Assembly (NCBI GenBank): GCA_963603285.1
Contig: CAVCMG010000002.1
Span: forward strand, 1 to 64,000
Direction: 5' to 3'
DNA from: UBA11957 sp963603285
GTDB taxonomy: Bacteria > Bacillota > Clostridia > Lachnospirales > Lachnospiraceae
Length of the DNA: 64,000 nt
How positions within the stretch are numbered: the first letter of the stretch is position 1; the number at the start of each line of letters is the position of its first letter. Of the stretch, positions 8,409 through 16,905 are shown piece by piece. A program made the translations under genes and the position numbers. Below the pieces are notes generated by a model. The model did no database searches and had not been told where the DNA came from. It saw only the letters and a list, made by a program, of their open reading frames with translations.

Positions 8409-9221
8409 TTATTTCCAGTATGCTGTAAAGTGGTGATGTGAAATCTGTTTTTCTTTAGGCGGAAGTTTCATATAATCACCATACATATTCGAAAGAACAT
8501 GTTTATAATTTTTCGGTACACTATATATTTTCCCTTCAAATTCAAGTTCTGCAGCTTCTGCAAAGTCCTCGCACGGAAAAACTTCCCTCATTCCATAAGT
8601 GAAAACTGATATATCTGCAATTCTATTGCAGGTAGCATCATCATTATGAGATGCCGCCAATTTTGTTATTTTTCTTATAATATGTTGCATCGAAATCGGC
8701 TTCAATAAAAAAGAACTTACTTTTAAAACACAATTTTTCACGGCTGATCTTCTATCACTAACCGGAACCGATTTCAAAATAAGCATTTTGCGGTATATAT
8801 CTATCCTGTGATTTAACTTCTTTAACTTCTTATTATCGGCTGGCAGATTATCCATCGGAAAAATATCGACATACACTCCAATCGGCATGGCACAATTATT
8901 TTCTTCTTCAATAACTGTCGCTGTGTCAATCACTTTTCCACTTGGGAGATAATAGTTTTTCTCTGTTTCTGCTGAAATAGATTTTAACGTGTCCCGTCTC
9001 TGCTGATTAAATTCTGAAAAGAATCGATCATAATCTTTTCTCTTCATGCAAATGTCAATATCATCATCCCACGGTATGTATCCCCTATGTCTAACTGCAC
9101 CAATTAGCGTTCCAGAAAATAAGAAATACTGTATTCCACTTTTTTTGCAAAAATCATCTATCGAATCTAATATTTTCAATTGAATCATTTTTAATTCTTC
9201 AACGCTTATGTCTTTTCTCAT
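8409..9221 (-). CDS. LicD family phosphotransferase
   Basis: A 270-residue LicD/FKTN-family protein. Residues about 35-60 carry the family signature YFLFSGTLIGAVRHRG followed by WDDDIDICM, the acidic metal-binding cluster, and a second acidic patch VDIFPMDNLP lies near 117. LicD enzymes transfer a phosphoryl-containing group (classically phosphocholine from CDP-choline; eukaryotic relatives transfer ribitol phosphate from CDP-ribitol) to glycans. With the IspD/TarI-like cytidylyltransferase two genes away, this enzyme probably attaches the CDP-activated group to the repeat unit. Its ATG overlaps the stop of the upstream GT4 gene. Confidence 0.88.
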   Translation of the reverse strand: MRKDISVEELKMIQLKILDSIDDFCKKSGIQYFLFSGTLIGAVRHRGYIPWDDDIDICMKRKDYDRFFSEFNQQRRDTLKSISAETEKNYYLPSGKVIDTATVIEEENNCAMPIGVYVDIFPMDNLPADNKKLKKLNHRIDIYRKMLILKSVPVSDRRSAVKNCVLKVSSFLLKPISMQHIIRKITKLAASHNDDATCNRIADISVFTYGMREVFPCEDFAEAAELEFEGKIYSVPKNYKHVLSNMYGDYMKLPPKEKQISHHHFTAYWK

Positions 9222-10432
9222 TGGCTATTCCTCTTTTTCATCAACTCTTCATAGAGTTCAACATATTCTTTAAATTTGATATTCTCATCAAACTCTTTAG
9301 CTTTTTCCCTACACATTTCAGATGTGACACTTTCCCATTTACAACTCCTTATATACTCAGCAAGTTGATTTACATTACCTTGATCTACAATCTCTCCATA
9401 TTTGTTTCCTGCTGCTTCCACAGATCCTCCCGTTCTATATGTTAGAACCGGTGTTCCGCATGCTAATGCTTCTAAATTTGTTGTCGGATAGTTATCCTCA
9501 TAAGTGGGATTGACAAAAACACTTGCCACGGTGTATAACTCCGCCAATTCTTTTAGGCTATCCGTGCGTTCAATTCCAACAATGGTATTTGGTAATTCCT
9601 CTTTCTGTTGTTTAGTCAACCCGACAAGCACAATCACATATGTTTTTGGCAGCAAACTCGCCAACTGAATGAAATCATCCAGACCTTTTGACTTTGCCCA
9701 CGTTGAAGAGACACCTAAGATTACTTTTCTGTTTCTTATTTGAAGCTTGTCTATAATAGTTCCAGTTGTTGGTTTAAAATCATTTAAATTTATGCCATTA
9801 TTGATAACCTCGATTCTACAACCTTTGAAAAAAGATTGTCTTACCAATCCAGCTAACCACTCAGACGGAGTCACAATTGTTAAATTTGGAATTTCTGTAA
9901 ACAATTCTTTCTTTTTTTCCCAATTCCACTTTGAATTATCCAATACCAAACTTGCTGGGTGATGTTTTTTTTGTTCGCAGTTATAGCATCCGGTTTTCCA
10001 TTTTTCACAGTGAACAAGATCAAAATATGGACAATGCCCTGTAAATGCCCAACAATCATGGAATGTCCAAACGACAGGAATATTTTTCTTTTTAATATAC
10101 TCAAATAAAATTTTTAGATTAATATAATACCCATGCATTATATGTAACTGAATCAAATCAGGAGCATATTTATCAATTTCTTTCAAGAATTTTCTTGTTG
10201 CTGCCTGAGAACCAAAGCCACATTTATCAGTAATGCGTGTATACAAACCGTGCATATTTTGGTCAAATTTATTTCCAAGCTTAATTGTCGTAACAGTATC
10301 GGCTGCCGTATTTATTCTTCCCCATGCAATCGCGCATTCCTGATTTTGATTTATCAATGCATTATGGATTCCTACAGCAATCCGTCCTGTACAGCCCCAT
10401 CCACTATATGCTGTAATTTGTAATACCCGCAT
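9218..10432 (-). CDS. glycosyltransferase family 4 (WcaC-like)
   Basis: A 404-residue GT-B transferase. The N-terminus MRVLQITAYSGWGCTGRIA and the cysteine-rich insertion at about residues 125-160 (FHDCWAFTGHCPYFD, then spaced C...C..C before KKHHP) match the colanic-acid WcaC/EpsF-like subgroup. The C-terminal donor-binding region is NPTYEDNYPTTNLEALACG. It acts on the cytosolic membrane face in repeat-unit assembly. It is translationally coupled to licD by an ATGA overlap. Donor unknown. Confidence 0.88.
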   Translation of the reverse strand: MRVLQITAYSGWGCTGRIAVGIHNALINQNQECAIAWGRINTAADTVTTIKLGNKFDQNMHGLYTRITDKCGFGSQAATRKFLKEIDKYAPDLIQLHIMHGYYINLKILFEYIKKKNIPVVWTFHDCWAFTGHCPYFDLVHCEKWKTGCYNCEQKKHHPASLVLDNSKWNWEKKKELFTEIPNLTIVTPSEWLAGLVRQSFFKGCRIEVINNGINLNDFKPTTGTIIDKLQIRNRKVILGVSSTWAKSKGLDDFIQLASLLPKTYVIVLVGLTKQQKEELPNTIVGIERTDSLKELAELYTVASVFVNPTYEDNYPTTNLEALACGTPVLTYRTGGSVEAAGNKYGEIVDQGNVNQLAEYIRSCKWESVTSEMCREKAKEFDENIKFKEYVELYEELMKKRNSQ

Positions 10433-10444
10433 TTTATTTTTCTC

Positions 10445-11323
10445 CTATGCCTTCAAGTCTCCTTGTAACTTTATCGTTACGCCTAACTTCTCACATTCAT
10501 ACAGCTTGGCATCTACCAAATAGCGATACCAATACGCCTGTAGAAACGTATAAATTTTTCCTTCAGTACCATCCAAAAAGCCAAGTCTGAAATAATATCT
10601 GTAAATAAAATACAAATGCGCCCGGAAAAACTTCGGCAAACTATAATAGCCGTGGTTCTTCACAAAACGCTTTACCTTAGCTTGCATCGACGTTGAGGTT
10701 TCCTCCACGGATTCCTCGCCATTTGCTGCATCCGACTTCATTTGCTGATCCAGCACTTCTTTATTAGAATACCAGTTATGCTTATTGATCCACCATTCCA
10801 AAGATTTGTTATTGTTATCAGAAAAGTCATTTTTGAAGGTAACCACATCACCATCCGTAACAATAAGATGCTCATCCATGAGTTTCATTTCAGACATTCC
10901 ATGACCCACACGGAAAATTCTCAACAAAAGTTCTGGATACTTGCCACCGTGTTTAAGCCATCTTCCCATGAAATAAACTCTACGGCGAAGAATTACACCA
11001 TTCACCTTTGCCGAAAGATTATCCAGCTTTTCGTCAATCTCATCTGCCAGTTCTGAAGTAAACTCCTCGTCTGCATCAACCTTCATCACCCACTCTGTCT
11101 GGAGATTGATGTTGTCTAGTGCCCAGTTAAACTGTGCAGCATGATTTTCAAACTGATGCTCATAAACTTCCGCCCCCAGCGACTTTGCCAGTTTCACTGT
11201 TTTGTCAGTTGAATAAGAATCAATAATCACAATGCGCTGTGCCACACCTTTAAAAGATGCAATGCACTTTTCTAAATTTTGCTCCTCATTTTTTGTGAGG
11301 ATAATAATTGTTAAATTTGCCAT
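10445..11323 (-). CDS. glycosyltransferase family 2 (WaaE/KdtX-like)
   Basis: A 292-residue GT-A transferase similar in layout to the LPS-core glucosyltransferase WaaE/KdtX group: LTIIILTKNEEQNLEKCI at the start, IVIIDSYSTDKTV near 33, WVMKVDADEEF (DxD) near 80, and a C-terminal half rich in aromatic residues (YFIYRYYFRLGFLDGTEG) that may contact the membrane. It lies 12 bases before the GT4 gene. In a Gram-positive background it should act on a lipid-linked polysaccharide, not on LPS; the sugar is unknown. Confidence 0.87.
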   Translation of the reverse strand: MANLTIIILTKNEEQNLEKCIASFKGVAQRIVIIDSYSTDKTVKLAKSLGAEVYEHQFENHAAQFNWALDNINLQTEWVMKVDADEEFTSELADEIDEKLDNLSAKVNGVILRRRVYFMGRWLKHGGKYPELLLRIFRVGHGMSEMKLMDEHLIVTDGDVVTFKNDFSDNNNKSLEWWINKHNWYSNKEVLDQQMKSDAANGEESVEETSTSMQAKVKRFVKNHGYYSLPKFFRAHLYFIYRYYFRLGFLDGTEGKIYTFLQAYWYRYLVDAKLYECEKLGVTIKLQGDLKA

Positions 11324-11333
11324 TTAATTTTCC

Positions 11334-11906
11334 TCACAACCGCTTAATAACCCTCGCCGGATTACCCGCAATCACGCAGTTATCCTCAAACTTTCCAGCA
11401 ACCACAGCACCAGCACCGACAACGCAGCCATCACCCAGCACTGTGCCTTTCAATATAATACTATTGCATCCAATAAAGCAGTTCTTGCCAATCTTAATTT
11501 CTCTGCTTGGCACCAGATCACTGTCACCGCCGTTTTCATCTCGCAGGAGTTTGTTTCTTACTTCTGCTTCGATAGGATGGAAGTCATTGTCCAGAATTTT
11601 GCAGTTTCCGCCAATACAGGTGTTCTTGCCAATTGTGATCTTCTTTCGTGCATAAATCGTAGCACCCGAAATTCCTACATTATCACCAATCTTAATCTCT
11701 GCTCCCGGAGCACGAGTGACAATAATCGTCCGGCTGTAAAGACCAACCAGATTACTCAAGAAGCTGCTCTTGATGGTGACATTTTCACCAATCTTCAGCT
11801 TGGCACCACCTTTGTTGAAGATGATTGGCACCCCCTTCAGCAAGAGGTTTTTTCCATATTCAACTTTTGTCATTTTCATAACCATTTTAAACCAGTTACT
11901 GCTCAT
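11334..11906 (-). CDS. hexapeptide-repeat acyltransferase (LbH family)
   Basis: A 190-residue left-handed beta-helix acyltransferase with hexapeptide repeats from about residue 30 to 175 (IKIGDNVGISGATIYA, IGKNTCIGGNCKI, IGKNCFIGCNSIILKG). DNDFHPIEAEVR carries the catalytic-type histidine, and the tail is GNPARVIKRL. A strong AGGAGG ribosome site precedes the ATG. Probably an O-acetyltransferase decorating the polysaccharide. It is the third acyltransferase of the locus, and resembles the one at 4798-5379 more than the one at 3080-3616. Confidence 0.86.
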   Translation of the reverse strand: MSSNWFKMVMKMTKVEYGKNLLLKGVPIIFNKGGAKLKIGENVTIKSSFLSNLVGLYSRTIIVTRAPGAEIKIGDNVGISGATIYARKKITIGKNTCIGGNCKILDNDFHPIEAEVRNKLLRDENGGDSDLVPSREIKIGKNCFIGCNSIILKGTVLGDGCVVGAGAVVAGKFEDNCVIAGNPARVIKRL

Positions 11907-11920
11907 ACCCCTCGCCTCCT

Positions 11921-13189
11921 TTATAGCTTCAAAATCTCTTCTTCGTACTTTCTCACCGACACAGCTCTGGTCAGGTTCTTTTCCAGATTCTCACGACTTC
12001 TTGCTCCCATTGCCTCTAATTCATTATTTCCAGCATTCTCAATGAACCAGCGGATGTTTTCCTCAACTTTATCGTACTCTCCCGGCTCACAGCAAAGACC
12101 GCCACGGGTATCTTCAATCAGACACCGAATCTCAGAACCTGCTTCCAAAACACCAATCACTGGTTTTCCCGCCGCCGCCAGACCATAATATTTCGATGGG
12201 CAGCTCACGCCTTTGATACCTTTTGCGTTCACACACCAGTGGACATCGCCAGCGTTCAGACTATAGATAAGGTCGGCCTTATCCTGATACGGAATGAAAG
12301 ACACATTATCCATGTGATGCTGTTTTACATACAGCACCAACTTATCCAGCACAGAACCAGCACCAACAAATGCAAATACGACCTCTCGACCATCCGCAGT
12401 CATAGTATTCGTTTTAAACCGCTCCACAACCTTCATCAGGTTTTCAAGATCATAATACAGACCAATGTTGCCGGAGTACATGATGACAAACTTGCCATCC
12501 AAACCGTACTTTTTCTTAAATGCTAGAACCTTCTCATTATTTTCATCCAACGGATAGATTTCATTTTCATCAATCCAGTTGTTAATCATAACAGTTTTTG
12601 GAACTTTCTTACCCCCAAAACGCTTCTCCACTGTCTCCACCAAATCGCGGCCGACAGTAATCACAAGGTCACTGCGTTTGCAGCTAAACTTATCGAACCA
12701 CATCATAGCATCGGTCACCAGCTTTCTCTTGGTGTAGCCAACAGCCAAGACCTGTTCCGGGTTAAAGTCCTGAATGTTATAGATGTACTTTGCGTGTTTC
12801 ACCCACTTGCCCCAGACACCCAGTAAACCGCCAAGAATCGGCGGCTGAGAAATGGAAAATACATAATCCATCTTGCCGACATTGAAGGTCGCACCCATTG
12901 CTCCAAAGAAATAGGAAACAATGTTCTTCACACGGCTTTTCTTATTGGTCTTACTGAACTCTGGCACACGGATTCTCAGCACTTTCACGCCATTGATTTC
13001 TTCTTCATAATATTTCTGCGTCTTATATTTATCTTCAATAGTTCCTAAGTAGCTCGGCACCACGCAGATGACCGTGATGTTAAATTTATCCAGCATCCCC
13101 TCCGCCAGTTCACGGAGAATCTGCCCCGTTGACGCAGTATCTGGAATATAGTAATGAGCATAGATCAGGAGATTCTTCTTATTTGACAT
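11921..13189 (-). CDS. glycosyltransferase family 4 (WbuB-like)
   Basis: A 422-residue GT-B transferase of the WbuB/fucosaminyltransferase-like group. YAHYYIPDTASTGQILREL at the N-terminus is characteristic, IVMYSGNIGLYYDLENL lies at the start of the donor domain, and SCPSKYYGLAAAGKPVIG forms the nucleotide-sugar pocket. Base composition here is more balanced than in the following genes, so the AT-rich part of the locus starts downstream of it. It is the first glycosyltransferase after the export/initiation block and may add the second sugar, by analogy with O-antigen loci. Confidence 0.88.
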   Translation of the reverse strand: MSNKKNLLIYAHYYIPDTASTGQILRELAEGMLDKFNITVICVVPSYLGTIEDKYKTQKYYEEEINGVKVLRIRVPEFSKTNKKSRVKNIVSYFFGAMGATFNVGKMDYVFSISQPPILGGLLGVWGKWVKHAKYIYNIQDFNPEQVLAVGYTKRKLVTDAMMWFDKFSCKRSDLVITVGRDLVETVEKRFGGKKVPKTVMINNWIDENEIYPLDENNEKVLAFKKKYGLDGKFVIMYSGNIGLYYDLENLMKVVERFKTNTMTADGREVVFAFVGAGSVLDKLVLYVKQHHMDNVSFIPYQDKADLIYSLNAGDVHWCVNAKGIKGVSCPSKYYGLAAAGKPVIGVLEAGSEIRCLIEDTRGGLCCEPGEYDKVEENIRWFIENAGNNELEAMGARSRENLEKNLTRAVSVRKYEEEILKL

Positions 13190-13391
13190 TCCGCCATATT
13201 CCTCTCACAGTTTTTTCATCTAACCGCCAATGCAGTACACTGGCGAGCTTCATCTATTCAAAACAATGTGCTTATCATATTCCTCATACAACTGTAATTA
13301 TCATTTTTATCAGCTGGAACCGCCCAGCCGTGTATTTATTCGTGTTTTTCTGTTGATTTACAATTCAAAAGACCACCACTGAATCTTTGAG
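13190..13391. other. no supportable gene
   Basis: A 200-base AT-rich stretch between the WbuB-like gene and the ugd remnant. Short open frames exist but none has a ribosome site with recognisable content; it may contain further unrecognisable remains of the decayed ugd or of another lost gene. Confidence 0.4.
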
Positions 13392-13659
13392 TTAAACATT
13401 TGTAGGAGCCGCAATTACAACAAAATCCGCACCAGAGCATGCAGTCTTTGCATCCAATGTTGCGGCCAAATTCAATTTTTTCTCATCCAAGTATTTTCGA
13501 TATATTCATCTTGAATTTTGATTTTCGATTATTAATCATTTCCACCTTCTCCGGAATGATATCCACAGCAGTTACTTGGTGATATTAAGAAAGCAATGTA
13601 ACGATTGACAATCCACCGTAACCGGTACCTGCAACCGCAATTTTATAGTTCTTTTTCAT
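13392..13659 (-). pseudogene. ugd: decayed ugd (UDP-glucose 6-dehydrogenase) N-terminal fragment
   Basis: The ATG at 13659 begins MKKNYKIAVAGTGYGGLSI, the NAD-binding start of UDP-glucose/GDP-mannose dehydrogenases. It is followed by LLS-stop (a CAA-to-TAA-type change) and VTAVDIIPEKVEMINNRKS. Two frameshifts later come IQDEYIE, then DEKKLNLAATLDAKTACSG and ADFVVIAAPTN, after which a stop ends similarity. About 75 percent of the usual roughly 390 residues, including the catalytic cysteine region, is absent. It is therefore a dead remnant. The locus has lost its own UDP-glucuronate supply, unless another ugd exists elsewhere in the genome. Confidence 0.88.
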
Positions 13660-13957
13660 AATTCAATATCCCCATGATTTTCCTGGCCTTTATATCCATG
13701 ATTCCTCTTTAGTCCTCGCATCTATACTAATAGCAATACTTAATGTGAAAGATCATCTTATTTTCTTTCACATTAAGCATTACTTTTGCTTGAACATTCC
13801 TGTTTGTTTATTGTTTTGCATAAATAGTTTGTATCTCTTTTACAATATTCACAATCAAAATATGCTTCAAACCTTGTCCAAACTACAGTCCGTACTGTCT
13901 ATTTTTATATCAATTTTACAATACAGCTTCTAGATTTCCCCCGCGGATACATAATAT
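13660..13957. other. non-coding gap upstream of the ugd remnant
   Basis: About 300 AT-rich bases between the Wzz-like gene stop and the ugd remnant. The only structure seen is the 13-bp perfect inverted repeat at 13739-13777. No gene was recognised. Confidence 0.5.
13739..13777. repeat. 13-bp perfect inverted repeat
   Basis: Arms CTTAATGTGAAAG at 13739-13751 and its exact complement at 13765-13777 enclose a 13-base loop. No clear U-run follows on either strand, so an intrinsic terminator is doubtful. It could be a hairpin separating the export block from the glycosyltransferase block, a protein-binding palindrome or a mobile-element remnant. Confidence 0.5.
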
Positions 13958-15430
13958 TTATTCAATAACTGCACACCCTAACATAGTGACTTGACATTTT
14001 TCACTTATTTCTTTGACTTTTTGAATTTCTTCATACCTGGATTTATCAATTTCTTCTACAAGAACCATGCCATCCGTTTCTGTCATTTTTTCCATCGAAC
14101 GTACATTATATAATAAAGAATATCCCAAACAACACTGTATTTTTTCTTTTTCCAATAACGAAACAATTTTACTACATACCATTTGCATCTTTTCAGTTTC
14201 ACCGGTACATCCGATAAATACATTTTTAATCTGTGCTTTATCTGCAACTGCTTTAATTTTCATAACAACAATTTGCACCTGTTGTTCTTCATCAAAATCA
14301 TCAAACCTATTTTTAAAGAAACTTATTTTTTTCTTATTTTTATCTGTAATACACCCTAACACAGATATTCCAAATGGTTCCTCCATATCAGAAGCAACGC
14401 GTAACGTATTGGCCATTATATACTTAAATAAAATGCAAACACATCCAACAAAAAAGCCAATCAGTACCCCGATCAACACCCATTCGGAACTTACGTAAAT
14501 TACAGTTGGTGCCGAAAGGGTCTGATTTTCTGCTTTTTCGGACATTCCTTCTATTTCTGAGTTTTCCAGTACAATATTATCTTCATCATCGCGAAGTGCC
14601 TTATAATATGTAATCTGCTCCTCACTCATACCTGCAGTTAAATTATTAATAGAATTTTTCAAATCACTCAATGCCAATATCTTATTTTGTTTCTCTATTA
14701 TTAAGTTACTATCCGTTTCTTCTGCATATTGTTCNNNNNNNNNNCCACAAGCCACACGCACTTTTTCTATTTGAGCATCAATGGTCTGTTTTACTATTTC
14801 TGCTATTTTTTGACAATTTTCCTTACTATCAGAAACAATAGAAAAAATCAGCATTCCCTGTTCTTGAGCATCCTCATCAACAGATATCAATTCCTGCGCA
14901 TATGCAATATTATCCCCCATATCAATAATATTGGCAATTTTTTGACTCACTTCATCACTTCGTATTTGTTCTTCTAAAGTATTAATAATTGCATCTGTTG
15001 TGTCTCTTTTTATTATAACCGGATATGTCGTTTCGTAATGATTATCAATGATATAACCGATTCTTAAAGTTGGAATCTTATTTGGATCCAATTGCATTCT
15101 GACAGAATTCTGACAATATGCCAAACCATTTACATATTCTTGCTGATATATTTTATAAGAAGTTATTGCATTTTGCACCTCAGAAATTTCACGTTCTGTC
15201 AATTTACTCATATATTCTTTTAATGTAACAAGTTTCGCTGTTTCATCTTTCTCACTTGCTTGCTGCTCAATCTCAATTTTTGCTTGTTTTGCCTTTTTCA
15301 CAGAATACCATGCTTCTATACCATTCACAAAAATCGCACCTATCAGCATACACAATATTATAAACTTCCATTTATTAACACATCTTCTAAAAAAATCTTT
15401 TAAATCTATCGTTAATTCTTCTCGATTCAT
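13958..15430 (-). CDS. Wzz-like chain-length protein with degenerate kinase-like tail
   Basis: About 490 residues, interrupted by an assembly gap. Order: a short cytosolic N-terminus (MNREELTIDLKDFFRRCVNKW), membrane helix 1 (about 19-35), a long extracytoplasmic coiled region (about 40-310), membrane helix 2 (WVLIGVLIGFFVGCVCILF, about 318-336), then a roughly 140-residue cytosolic tail. The tail has the layout of a bacterial tyrosine kinase (CapB/Wzc) ATPase fold: KNVFIGCTGETEKMQ sits where the Walker A loop should be but lacks the GxGKS consensus, and VLVEEIDKSRYEEIQ aligns with the usual late helix/strand. This suggests a polysaccharide co-polymerase whose fused kinase domain is inactive. 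It probably regulates chain length or export. Confidence 0.8.
   Translation of the reverse strand: MNREELTIDLKDFFRRCVNKWKFIILCMLIGAIFVNGIEAWYSVKKAKQAKIEIEQQASEKDETAKLVTLKEYMSKLTEREISEVQNAITSYKIYQQEYVNGLAYCQNSVRMQLDPNKIPTLRIGYIIDNHYETTYPVIIKRDTTDAIINTLEEQIRSDEVSQKIANIIDMGDNIAYAQELISVDEDAQEQGMLIFSIVSDSKENCQKIAEIVKQTIDAQIEKVRVACXXXXEQYAEETDSNLIIEKQNKILALSDLKNSINNLTAGMSEEQITYYKALRDDEDNIVLENSEIEGMSEKAENQTLSAPTVIYVSSEWVLIGVLIGFFVGCVCILFKYIMANTLRVASDMEEPFGISVLGCITDKNKKKISFFKNRFDDFDEEQQVQIVVMKIKAVADKAQIKNVFIGCTGETEKMQMVCSKIVSLLEKEKIQCCLGYSLLYNVRSMEKMTETDGMVLVEEIDKSRYEEIQKVKEISEKCQVTMLGCAVIE
14735..14744. other. assembly gap (10 N)
   Basis: Ten unknown bases lie within the extracytoplasmic coiled region of the Wzz-like gene. 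The reading frame stays open on both sides as drawn, but the true length and sequence are unknown. Confidence 1.
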
Positions 15431-15450
15431 TACTTACTCCTTCAATATTC

Positions 15451-16866
15451 TTATTCAGATCCCTTTCTCGTCAAAACCACAGCCACTGTTTTGAGCAGAA
15501 TCTTAATATCCAACCAGATACTCCACTCTTCAATATACTTTTCATCCAATCGTACCACTTCATCAAAATCCGTAATATCGCTCCTGCCGCTGACCTGCCA
15601 CATGCCGGTAAGACCTGGGCGGAAACTAAGGCGGATCTTGTGATGCTGCGAGTACTGTGCATATTCCTCTTTTGTAGGTGGTCTGGTTCCTACAAGGCTC
15701 ATATCACCTTTGAGTATATTCCAGAACTGTGGCAGTTCATCAATACTTGTATTTCTTATAAAATGCCCGACTCCTTTAATGATTCTTGGATCGTCATCCA
15801 TCTTAAACATTAACCCAGACATTTTATTTTGTGCCATCAGCTCTTTCTTTCGTTCTTCCGCATCCATATACATTGACCGGAATTTATAAATATTGAACAA
15901 ACGTCCATTTTTCCCCACACGTACCTGTGAGAAAAATACAGGTCCAGGAGATTTTATGTAAATTGCCGGAGCTACAAATATAAAAGCAATACCCGTGATT
16001 ACTAATCCTACTATCGCTCCACAGATATCCATCAATCGTTTGAGTGATAATTCTATTCTGCTGGCCGTCTGGATACTCGAGGTAATAACAGTCTGACTAC
16101 CCAACTGTCCCACCTGCATATTTGGCATATTCTCAAAGAAATAGTCTACGCCAACATGGACAACAATTCCCATATCCAGCAGTTGTTGACAAAGTTCTTC
16201 CACCTGTGCAGATAAATATTCTGTTTCGATCAATACCTCATCCACAACATTTCGGAGCACATATTCTATAATATTCTGCCCACTGGCAACCACATTATAG
16301 TCATTTACCTTATGTAATTCAATATGGCCATCTAATAAAGCCACACCACAAATCTCGTATCCCTGATAATCCTCATGCTGCAGCTTTTTTACGCAGGATT
16401 CTGCCCTGTTGCTTGTAGTGATGACCAGAAGTTTATTGCGGGTATCTTTTTCTGACATGCGTTTCCGGATCCAATGTTTCCATACGTCACGAATCACGAG
16501 CATCAATACAACATCCAGCACCAAGAAGAGTCCCAGAACCAGTCTCGAATAAATTTCCGACTGTTTCGTGAATACCAGCCAGCACATCGTACAGGCTCCC
16601 AGAATGGCATTATGTTTTAAAACGAAAAGAACTTCATTTGCATAGCCTCTTCTGACAATATTACTATAGTTTCTAAAAAAGAATGAAGCCAGAATATGAA
16701 AGCCAAGGATTACCAGATAATAGCTCCGGTAATTACCGTCTTCTAATATTGTCCATACGCCAAAGCGCAAACCATATGCCAATAAAAAAGCTATCGTAAT
16801 AGCCACAAAATCCCAAAAGATAAAATCCAGATGTTTGATCCAGCTTCTCGAATTTTTTTCGTACAT
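15451..16866 (-). CDS. polyprenyl-phosphate hexose-1-phosphate transferase
   Basis: A 471-residue initiating sugar transferase of the WbaP/CpsE family, which places a hexose-1-phosphate on undecaprenyl phosphate. N-terminal helices occupy about residues 10-130, a Rossmann-like CoA-binding-type domain about 140-270, and a re-entrant membrane helix begins KRLMDICGAIVGLVI. The catalytic domain has SPGPVFFSQVRVGKNG, IYKFRSMYMDAEER, the DELPQFWNILKGDMS motif and LVGTRPPT. It is the second such enzyme of this locus. The sugar (glucose, galactose or an N-acetylated sugar) cannot be decided from sequence. Confidence 0.9.
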   Translation of the reverse strand: MYEKNSRSWIKHLDFIFWDFVAITIAFLLAYGLRFGVWTILEDGNYRSYYLVILGFHILASFFFRNYSNIVRRGYANEVLFVLKHNAILGACTMCWLVFTKQSEIYSRLVLGLFLVLDVVLMLVIRDVWKHWIRKRMSEKDTRNKLLVITTSNRAESCVKKLQHEDYQGYEICGVALLDGHIELHKVNDYNVVASGQNIIEYVLRNVVDEVLIETEYLSAQVEELCQQLLDMGIVVHVGVDYFFENMPNMQVGQLGSQTVITSSIQTASRIELSLKRLMDICGAIVGLVITGIAFIFVAPAIYIKSPGPVFFSQVRVGKNGRLFNIYKFRSMYMDAEERKKELMAQNKMSGLMFKMDDDPRIIKGVGHFIRNTSIDELPQFWNILKGDMSLVGTRPPTKEEYAQYSQHHKIRLSFRPGLTGMWQVSGRSDITDFDEVVRLDEKYIEEWSIWLDIKILLKTVAVVLTRKGSE

Positions 16867-16905
16867 GTTGATTCATCCATCCTCTTGTCAAATTTCTTAT
16901 AAAAT

